Assembly: GCF_902859825.1 (NCBI RefSeq)
Contig: NZ_CADIKB010000031.1
Coordinates: 1 to 64,000 of the forward strand
Direction of reading: 5' to 3'
Length of the DNA stretch: 64,000 nt
Source of the DNA: Paraburkholderia phenoliruptrix
GTDB lineage: Bacteria > Pseudomonadota > Gammaproteobacteria > Burkholderiales > Burkholderiaceae
The stretch's first letter is position 1; every line of letters begins with the position of its first letter. Positions 16,713 to 23,771 of the stretch are shown here, piece by piece. The position numbers and the translations under genes were made by a program. The notes below the pieces were generated by a model. That model made no database searches, was not told where the DNA came from, and was given only the letters and a program-made list of their open reading frames with translations.

Positions 16713-19418
16713 ATGATCATACCGCGCGAAAGCATGCAGGACGTGCTCGAACGAAGCCGGTTTGCAATTCGATGGGGAGGCGTACTCGGCCTCGTGTGCC
16801 ACCCCGTCTATTACGTCGTGTGGACTTACATCCTGCCGCAGCCGTACGACAACCTGACGCTGCGCCTGAGTGCGGCGTTGATCTGCATTCCGTTGATCTT
16901 CCAGGCGCGCTGGCCGAGGCGCTTCAACCAGTACCTGCTGATCTACTGGCACGTGTGCCTCATCTACGTGCTGCCGTTCGTTTGCACCTTCCTCGCAATC
17001 AGAAACGGGTTCTCCACCATGTGGATGATGACCGAGGTCATGATGATCTTCATCATGGCGCTGTGCATCGACAATCCATTCCTGCTGATGGGCTGTATCG
17101 GCGCCGGCATGCTGGCGGGGGGGCTGGCGGCGGCAGCCAGCTCGCCGGCTCCGATTGTGCTCAGCACCGCGAACCAGTCGGATCTCGCGGTGCTGCCGGT
17201 CGTCGTGTTGTGCAGCATGCTGTTCGCCCACGCCATCAGCAAGGGGCGCATTTTCGTCGAGAAGAACCGGGCGTTGCAGGCGCTCGCCGGCTCCATCGCT
17301 CATGAAATGCGTAACCCGCTCAGCCAGCTCAAGCATGTGCTCGATCGCGTCGAAGAAACGCTGCCGGCGCTCACGGAAGCCGGCCGTGTGCCCGCGCTGT
17401 CGGGCCCGGGTGCGGCGCTGCTGTACCGGCATCTCGCGCATGGGCAGCTCTCGATCGAGCGCGGCCTGCGCGTGATCGCCATGACGCTCGACGAAGTCAG
17501 CGCGAAGCAGATCCGCTCGGATTCCCTCACCTACCTGAGCGCGGCGGCGACCACCCGCAAGGCGCTCGACGAATACGGCTTTGCCGATAAGAAGGAGCGC
17601 GGCAAGGTGCGCCTCGTGGTGCTCGAGGATTTCACCTTCAAGGTCGACGAGACCGTCTACCTGTTCACGCTCTTCAACCTGATCAAGAACGCGCTGCATC
17701 ACATTGCGCCGCTGGCTACGGCAACGCTCACGCTCACCGTGGACCGCCACGCCGTCACCGTGCGCGACACCGGCAGCGGCATTGCGCCGGAGATCCTGCC
17801 GCATCTGTTCGAGCCGTTTCGCACGGCCGGCAACTCGGCCGGCACGGGCCTCGGACTCGCCTACTGCCAGCGCGCGATGCGCGCCTTCGGCGGCAGCATC
17901 GCGTGCAAGTCGGAGCCGGGCAAGTTCACGCAATTCACGCTGCAGTTTCCCCCTGTCACCGAAAGCGAGGTGGCGGCGCACGAGCGCGCCGTGATGGAGC
18001 GCGCCACCGCCGTGCTCAAGGGCAAACGCATTCTTCTCGCCGACGACGACGCCGCTCAGCGCGCCCGCACGCGGCGCAGCCTGTCGAAGGTAGGCGCCGA
18101 GGTGGACGAGGCCGAAAACGGCCATGTCGCGCTGACGATGCTGCGCGCCGCGGCCACTTACGACCTCGTGCTGATGGACGTCAACATGCCGGTGCTCGAC
18201 GGCTACAGCGCCACCGAGCAACTGCGCGCCGGGCGCGATCATCCGAACTGGAACGTGCTCGTCGCCGCGTACACGTCCGAGCCGGGCAATATTGCGCGGA
18301 TATTGGCGCGGCGCGCCGGCATGGACGACATGATCAGCAAGTCGTGCAGCGTCATCGAACTCTTCGCGTCATTGCAGGCGCTCTTTGAGAACGGCAACCG
18401 GCGGCATCTGAATCAGCGCTTCGACGACTTCTCCGGCAAGTCGATTCTCGTCGCCGACGACGACACCTACAGCCGGCTCGTCGCGAAAGCGTATCTGGAG
18501 CGCTTCGGTGCGAGCGTCGTCGAAGCGGAGCATGGGCAGGCGGTGCTCGACCGGCTCGACGAAGCGACCGCCATCGACGCCGTCGTGGTCGACATGAACA
18601 TGCCGGGCATGGGCGGCCTCGAAACGGCGGCAGCGATTCGCGCGCGCCCCGATGCCTACGCGAACGTGCCGATCATCGCGCTGACGAGCCAGTCGGACAT
18701 CGGCTCGGTGCAGGCCTGCATGAACATCGGCATGAACGAGGTCCTCGTCAAGCCCGTGCAGGTCGGTTCGCTGTACGCGTGCCTCACGAGGCAGTTTGCG
18801 CAGCAAGGCGGCGGTGTAGCCAATATCCATGACGCGGGGAGCGAGGCGCGCCGTGCGCCGGCCTTGTCGCGAGCGCCGGGACCCTCGGCTTCGGCCGGAC
18901 TCGCTGCGTTGGCGGCGCCGGCCGAGGCGCAATGGGCCGACTCGCCCGCTGCCGGGCAAAGCGAGCTGCTCGACCGGCATCAGCTCGGAGAACTGGCCGC
19001 GCTCGGCTTCCTCGACGCATCCTTTGCAAGTGGAATCGAGCAGCTTCGCGCGTTGATTGCGCAGCTCCGTGAGCATGCCGCGAAGGGCGATCTGGACGCG
19101 GCACACGGTGCGCTGCATCTGCTGCTCGGCGCGAGCGGCAACATCGGCGCAAAGGCGCTGCATCAGTTCACGCGGCACATCTATCCGCGCACGCTGGAAG
19201 GTGCGTGGCCTGCGGAACCCGACTGGCTCGAACGGATCGGCGAGCTGGGCGAGCGCTCGGCCGAGGCGCTGCATCGCTATCTGGAGCTCGCGAGCGCGGG
19301 GCAAGGCCGGCGCGGACCGCTGGAACCGCCGGAACCGCTGGAACCGACGAAGCAGGCGCCGCAGACAGGAAACGCCGACTCCGCAAGCCCGAGCGGTCTC
19401 GCGATGCGCGAGCATTAA
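16713..19418 (+). CDS. CqsS/LqsS/PhcS-like hybrid sensor histidine kinase with two receivers and an Hpt domain
   Basis: This 901-residue kinase starts with about six membrane helices (residues 20-175). An H-box (SIAHEMRNPLSQL, His197), an N-box (NLIKNALHH) and G-boxes (DTGSGIAPE, GTGLGLAYC) follow. Receiver 1 has its phosphoacceptor at D489 (LVLMDVNMP). Receiver 2 has D627 (VVVDMNMPGMGG). A C-terminal Hpt motif reads HLLLGASGNIG with His802. The membrane domain aligns without gaps with remembered Vibrio CqsS through residue 110, including W104. GGAGG precedes the ATG. It should sense a hydrophobic signal and run a phosphorelay. It is longer than CqsS, which has one receiver and no Hpt. Confidence 0.88.
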   Translation: MIIPRESMQDVLERSRFAIRWGGVLGLVCHPVYYVVWTYILPQPYDNLTLRLSAALICIPLIFQARWPRRFNQYLLIYWHVCLIYVLPFVCTFLAIRNGFSTMWMMTEVMMIFIMALCIDNPFLLMGCIGAGMLAGGLAAAASSPAPIVLSTANQSDLAVLPVVVLCSMLFAHAISKGRIFVEKNRALQALAGSIAHEMRNPLSQLKHVLDRVEETLPALTEAGRVPALSGPGAALLYRHLAHGQLSIERGLRVIAMTLDEVSAKQIRSDSLTYLSAAATTRKALDEYGFADKKERGKVRLVVLEDFTFKVDETVYLFTLFNLIKNALHHIAPLATATLTLTVDRHAVTVRDTGSGIAPEILPHLFEPFRTAGNSAGTGLGLAYCQRAMRAFGGSIACKSEPGKFTQFTLQFPPVTESEVAAHERAVMERATAVLKGKRILLADDDAAQRARTRRSLSKVGAEVDEAENGHVALTMLRAAATYDLVLMDVNMPVLDGYSATEQLRAGRDHPNWNVLVAAYTSEPGNIARILARRAGMDDMISKSCSVIELFASLQALFENGNRRHLNQRFDDFSGKSILVADDDTYSRLVAKAYLERFGASVVEAEHGQAVLDRLDEATAIDAVVVDMNMPGMGGLETAAAIRARPDAYANVPIIALTSQSDIGSVQACMNIGMNEVLVKPVQVGSLYACLTRQFAQQGGGVANIHDAGSEARRAPALSRAPGPSASAGLAALAAPAEAQWADSPAAGQSELLDRHQLGELAALGFLDASFASGIEQLRALIAQLREHAAKGDLDAAHGALHLLLGASGNIGAKALHQFTRHIYPRTLEGAWPAEPDWLERIGELGERSAEALHRYLELASAGQGRRGPLEPPEPLEPTKQAPQTGNADSASPSGLAMREH

Positions 19419-19444
19419 AAAGGCGTCGACTCCAGACCCCGCGA

Positions 19445-20647
19445 TCAGGCGGCGTGGCCGTCCGACGCCGCCTCGCGCGCGCCGCCCTGAACGCGGCCTC
19501 TGAGTCCGGGAAAGCGCATCGTCACGGTCGTGCCCTCGCCGAGCGTCGATTCGATCCGCAGCCCGCCGCCGAACGACTGCATGATGCGGTTGCAAAAAAT
19601 CATGCCCATGCCGTGACCGCCGCGTCCCGCGTGCGTGGTCACTGGATCGAGCAGCAAGCGCGCCTTGACCTCGGGCGCGATGCCGGGACCATTGTCGTGC
19701 AGGCGAATCTCCGGCTCCGGCTCGCACACCACTTCGACGCGCAGCGAGGGCGACCGGCAGCCCTCCAGCGCGCGCAACGCATTGGACATCAGCGAAGAAA
19801 GCACCAGCGCGACGCAATTGGGCATGGCGTGAACGACGAAATCGCCCCGCGCCTCGACGTCGACCCATTCGCGCTGCGCGCCCGCAAACGGATACGAGTC
19901 GAGCAAGGTGGCGACAAGACGCGTCGCCTTCACCTCGCGCACCGCACCGCCTGTCGCCGACTGCGGGCCGCCGCTTTTATGCACGGTCGCCCAGAACGAC
20001 GAGATCAGCGTCAGGCAGTACTGCGCGTTGTTGAGCATGGAGGTGGCTGCGAGACCGATCTCGCGCTGACGCTGCGGGTGGTATTCCTGCGCGACGTCGT
20101 TTTCGACCGAACGCGCAAAGAGCGAGATGGCGGCAAGCGGCGTATTGAGCTCGTGGGCAAGAAACGCGAGGGTCTCGTCCATGGCGAGGAGCCGCTGCTG
20201 ACGCGTTTCCCGCTCGGCGTAGCGCGCCACCGCCTGGCGCAGCACCTCGCGCACTGATTCCACGCGAAGCGGCTTTTCGAGGATGCGGAACAGGTCGCCG
20301 GTGTTGAAGGTCTGCAGCAGCATGTCCTTGTCGGCATAGGCGGTCACGAGAATACGCACGATTTGCGGATACGCGTCGCCGACCTCGCGCAGCAGGTGGC
20401 CGCCGTCGCGGCCCGGCATGCGAAAGTCGGTGACGAGCACGGCGATGTCCGGCCCCAGCTCGCGCAGCAGCGCCATCGCCTCGTCGGGATCCTGCGCAAG
20501 ATGCACGCGATAATCGTTGCCCACGGCGCGCGCAAAATGATTGCGCGACATCTCGTCGTCGTCGACGAACAGGATCGAGAACGGCGCCTGGATTGCCGCA
20601 GGCGCGGTTGAGGCCGGGGGTGTCGTCGGGGGTCTCGTATCAGTCAT
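19445..20647 (-). CDS. Receiver-histidine kinase protein, PhcR/PhcQ-like
   Basis: This 400-residue soluble protein has an N-terminal receiver domain (FVDDDE near residue 28-32, phosphoacceptor D74 in LVTDFRMPG, Lys125 in LEKP). A histidine-kinase module follows, with H-box FLAHELNTPLAAI (His165), N-box LMSNALRALEG, G1 HDNGPGIAPE and G2 GHGMGMIFC. A receiver at the N-terminus and a kinase at the C-terminus is the arrangement of PhcR-type proteins of the Ralstonia phc quorum system. No DNA-binding domain is present, so output must go through another protein. It is convergent with the CqsS-like gene (26-bp gap) and is its likely partner. Confidence 0.82.
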   Translation of the reverse strand: MTDTRPPTTPPASTAPAAIQAPFSILFVDDDEMSRNHFARAVGNDYRVHLAQDPDEAMALLRELGPDIAVLVTDFRMPGRDGGHLLREVGDAYPQIVRILVTAYADKDMLLQTFNTGDLFRILEKPLRVESVREVLRQAVARYAERETRQQRLLAMDETLAFLAHELNTPLAAISLFARSVENDVAQEYHPQRQREIGLAATSMLNNAQYCLTLISSFWATVHKSGGPQSATGGAVREVKATRLVATLLDSYPFAGAQREWVDVEARGDFVVHAMPNCVALVLSSLMSNALRALEGCRSPSLRVEVVCEPEPEIRLHDNGPGIAPEVKARLLLDPVTTHAGRGGHGMGMIFCNRIMQSFGGGLRIESTLGEGTTVTMRFPGLRGRVQGGAREAASDGHAA

Positions 20648-21045
20648 CGCATTGGGGGCTCATTCGTTGGCAACCGCCGACAGTCGGTATTCATCGCATT
20701 CTACCGTTGCGGCCTCGCGCATCGGTAAAGCCGACTTGCGCTTCGCAAAACAATGAAGTTCCGCCGACCGGATTCAACGCCTGATCGGCAATAATTCCAT
20801 TACATATTGCAGACGCTTTTGCAAACATCGTCAATACAATTATTACGTCGAGCCGACATTCCCCTTGAATCTCCCATTCAGCACGTTTATTGCTCCAGGA
20901 TTAACACCCATAACGCCGCCCTGATTCCTGCAGGCGCTTAAAGGTGGGCGTACACTCGCGCTCGATGGCCGTGGCAAGGGTCTGCCGGCACACGGGCATC
21001 GCCTGCGGGTCAATGAAAACCACGTGGAGACGAGGAGAACAAACA
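20648..21045. other. Intergenic region upstream of the MFS gene and the receiver-kinase gene
   Basis: This 398-bp divergent spacer is richer in A+T between 20780 and 20870 than its surroundings and probably holds promoters for both genes. The MFS start is set by GGAGGAGAAC-type spacing (GAGGAGAAC at 21032-21040). No additional gene is supported; the in-frame upstream extension of the MFS ORF has no good start. Confidence 0.5.
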
Positions 21046-22293
21046 ATGAGCTGGACACGCGAACAGAGAAACGTCACGATCGCCGCCTATCTCGGCTGGA
21101 CATTGGACGCCTTCGATTTCTTCCTGATGGTGTTCGTATTGAAAGATATTGCGGCGGAATTCAATACGAAAATCCCGGAAGTCGCATTCGGCATTATGCT
21201 CACACTGATGATGCGCCCGCTCGGCGCGCTGATTTTCGGCTGGCTCGCGGACCGCTATGGCCGCCGGCCCACGCTGATGGTCAACATCGCTTGCTTCTCG
21301 CTGCTCGAATTGCTGTCGGGCTTCTCGCCGAACCTCGCCATCCTGCTCGTGCTGCGCGCGCTTTTCGGCATCGCCATGGGCGGCGAATGGGGCGTGGGCG
21401 GCGCGTTGACGATGGAAACCGTGCCGCCCAAATCGCGCGGCATCGTGTCCGGCCTGCTGCAAGCCGGCTATCCGAGCGGCTACCTGCTCGCTTCTGTCGT
21501 GTTCGGCGTGTTCTATCAGTACATCGGCTGGCGCGGCATGTTCTTTGTCGGCGTGCTGCCCGCGCTGCTCGTGCTGTACATCCGCGCGCACGTGCCGGAG
21601 TCGCCCGCCTTCAAGACGCTGGAGAAACAGGCGCGCCCCGGCCTCGTCGCCACCTTGAAGCAGAACGTCAAGCTCTCGCTCTATGCGATCGTGCTCATGA
21701 CTGCCTTCAACTTCTTCTCGCACGGATCGCAGGACCTGTACCCCACTTTCCTGCGCGTCCAGCATCACTTCGACGCGCACACGGTGTCGCTCATCACCAT
21801 TACGCTGAACATCGGCGCGATCTGCGGCGGGCTCTTTTTCGGCATGTTGTCGGAGAAGATCGGACGCAAGCGCGCGATCTTCATATCCGCGCTGATCGCA
21901 CTGCCGGTGCTGCCGCTGTGGGCTTTTTCGAGCACGCCGGTGCTGCTCGCGGTGGGCGCGTTCCTCATGCAGATCTCGGTGCAGGGCGCGTGGGGCGTGA
22001 TTCCGGTCCACCTGAACGAGATCTCGCCCGACGAAATTCGCGCGACCTTTCCGGGGCTCGTGTATCAGCTCGGCAATCTGATCGCGTCGGTGAACGGGCC
22101 GCTGCAGGCGAGCGCCGCCGAAGCCCACGGCAACAACTATGCGCTTGTGATGGCGGTCGTGATCGGCATCGTCGCGCTCGTGATCTGCGCGCTGATTCCG
22201 TTTAGCCGCGAACGCCGCGGCATCGACATGACGCAGTCGGCCGCGCACGTGGGCGAACCTGTGCAAGGCCGCCCCGCCGGACAACAGCTTTAA
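21046..22293 (+). CDS. MFS transporter, sialate/lactate:H+ symporter (SHS) type
   Basis: This 415-residue permease has twelve predicted helices and classic MFS motifs: GWLADRYGRRPT between helices 2 and 3, and GMLSEKIGRKRA in the second half. The helix 1 motif LGWTLDAFDFF and RALFGIAMGGEWGVGGAL match the SHS family (JenI/NanT-like monocarboxylate and sialic-acid transporters). It probably imports a carboxylate with a proton. ATG at 21046 has AGGAG close upstream, which is preferred over an in-frame Met 34 codons earlier. A strong terminator follows about 140 bp after the stop. Confidence 0.88.
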   Translation: MSWTREQRNVTIAAYLGWTLDAFDFFLMVFVLKDIAAEFNTKIPEVAFGIMLTLMMRPLGALIFGWLADRYGRRPTLMVNIACFSLLELLSGFSPNLAILLVLRALFGIAMGGEWGVGGALTMETVPPKSRGIVSGLLQAGYPSGYLLASVVFGVFYQYIGWRGMFFVGVLPALLVLYIRAHVPESPAFKTLEKQARPGLVATLKQNVKLSLYAIVLMTAFNFFSHGSQDLYPTFLRVQHHFDAHTVSLITITLNIGAICGGLFFGMLSEKIGRKRAIFISALIALPVLPLWAFSSTPVLLAVGAFLMQISVQGAWGVIPVHLNEISPDEIRATFPGLVYQLGNLIASVNGPLQASAAEAHGNNYALVMAVVIGIVALVICALIPFSRERRGIDMTQSAAHVGEPVQGRPAGQQL

Positions 22294-22435
22294 GCGTTCG
22301 TACTCAACAGCTATTTCGCCGCGCGGTTATCGGGCACAATAGACAAAAGGCGGCAAGAACCGCCGCGGCATGAAGCGCGTGCCGCACAGCACATAGCGCG
22401 CGCGCGCAGGGCCAAACCGCTTGTTCATTCATACG

Positions 22436-22470
22436 AGGCCGTTCCGATTCGTCGGAACGGCCTTTTTGTT
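22436..22470 (+). terminator. Rho-independent terminator with UUCG loop
   Basis: A perfect 12-bp stem (AGGCCGTTCCGA at 22436-22447 with TCGGAACGGCCT at 22452-22463) closes on a TTCG tetraloop and is followed by TTTTGTTT. It ends the MFS transcript and insulates the TetR gene. Confidence 0.92.
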
Positions 22471-22592
22471 TCCAGCCTTTTTGTTTCCGCACGCAAGACG
22501 TGCGGTTTGCCTTCAGGTCTTCTAGAGGAGTTAATCGACAACCAACCCTTGCGGAGCTTCATCATCCTTCTTATCCTGAAAAAAACGGCTGT

Positions 22593-22610
22593 TTCAAATT
22601 GACATTTGAA
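22593..22610. promoter_or_regulatory. Candidate operator for the TetR regulator
   Basis: TTCAAAT-TGAC-ATTTGAA is a perfect 7-bp inverted repeat with a 4-nt centre, 44 bp upstream of the TetR ATG. The right half overlaps TTGACA, a consensus -35 hexamer. An autoregulatory site is the simplest reading. No second copy was seen upstream of fadE. Confidence 0.55.
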
Positions 22611-22653
22611 GCGCCTGTTTGCGGGCCGGGCGCCCGGCAACTGGAGACGCAAC

Positions 22654-23619
22654 ATGGCAGGTCGCACAACGAGCCGGCACGCCGGCGATACCAAGTCACG
22701 CATCCTCGACGCCGCTGAGACGCTCTTCATCGATTGCGGATACGAGGCCATGTCGCTGCGCCAGATTACTTCGCGCGCCGAAGTAAATCTGGCGGCGGTC
22801 AACTATCACTTCGGCAGCAAGGAATCGCTGATTCACTCGATGCTGTCGCGCCGGCTCGACCGCCTCAACGAGGAGCGCGTGAAGCTGCTCGAGCGCTTCG
22901 ACCATATGCTCGGCGAGCGGCTCACGTGCGAGCACGTGCTCGGCGCGATGTTCATTCCGGCGCTGCGGCTTTCGCGCGATCCGCGCGTCGGCGGCAAGGC
23001 GTTCCTGCGACTGCTGGGCCGCGCCTATACGGATCCGTCGGCATTCATTCGCGACTTTCTGAACGCGCACTATGCGTCGGTGGCCGTGCGTTTTTTCGAT
23101 GCGTTCCAGCGCGCGCTGCCGCATCTGCCGCGCGAGGAATTGGGCTGGCGTCTGCACTTCGCGATCGGCGCGCTGTCGGGCGTGCTGGCGGGCGCCGACA
23201 CCGAGAGCCTCATCGCCGAGTTCTCGCAAGGCAAGTCGATGAACGACCTGCAACTGATCGCGCGCCTCGCCTCGCTGATGGTCGCCGCGCTCAAGGCGCC
23301 GCTGCCCGATGCGTCGCAACTCGCGATGTTCGCGGCCGTGCTCGGCGACGCGACGGACTCCGATACAGCCGCAGACACGTGCGCCGGTTCCGACGGCGCC
23401 GCGCCAAACCGCGAGCACAAGGCGGCCGCTGCAGCCCATGAAGCGCCCGACGAAGCCGGCGGCTCTGGTTTGTCGGCCTGCCCGGCGGATGCGTTTCTTG
23501 CGCCGGCCACCTCGGGCACGCGCGCTTCGTCCACGACAGCAGGTTTCGACGGCGAGCCGCACGGCGGTGCGCTCGAAGCCCGTGCCGCGCTGCCGCGGGC
23601 GTTGCACGGCGCGACGTAA
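22654..23619 (+). CDS. TetR/AcrR-family regulator of fatty-acid degradation, PsrA-like
   Basis: This is a 321-residue regulator. The N-terminal helix-turn-helix (residues about 10-70: SRILDAAETLF, MSLRQITSRAEVNLAAVNYH, FGSKESLIHSM) is strikingly like PsrA of Pseudomonas, which senses long-chain acyl-CoA and represses fad genes. The ligand domain runs to about residue 225. A low-complexity Ala/Ser/Thr/Glu tail of about 95 residues follows; it is unusual for the family and may be unstructured. ATG 22654 has GGAGA 8 nt upstream. It stands before fadE in the same direction, which supports control of the cluster by acyl-CoA. Confidence 0.85.
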   Translation: MAGRTTSRHAGDTKSRILDAAETLFIDCGYEAMSLRQITSRAEVNLAAVNYHFGSKESLIHSMLSRRLDRLNEERVKLLERFDHMLGERLTCEHVLGAMFIPALRLSRDPRVGGKAFLRLLGRAYTDPSAFIRDFLNAHYASVAVRFFDAFQRALPHLPREELGWRLHFAIGALSGVLAGADTESLIAEFSQGKSMNDLQLIARLASLMVAALKAPLPDASQLAMFAAVLGDATDSDTAADTCAGSDGAAPNREHKAAAAAHEAPDEAGGSGLSACPADAFLAPATSGTRASSTTAGFDGEPHGGALEARAALPRALHGAT

Positions 23620-23771
23620 GCGCGCCGCCCATAGGGGCCGCTCGACAGACTCATAGCGGCAGGCACCGCGCCCATCGACGCAAGCCTGCTCGCACAAGAT
23701 CAAGAACAACGCGAACCGTCCGCGCGCCGGGCAGGCGTGCGCACGCACCGTGGAATCAGGGAGGAAACCTC

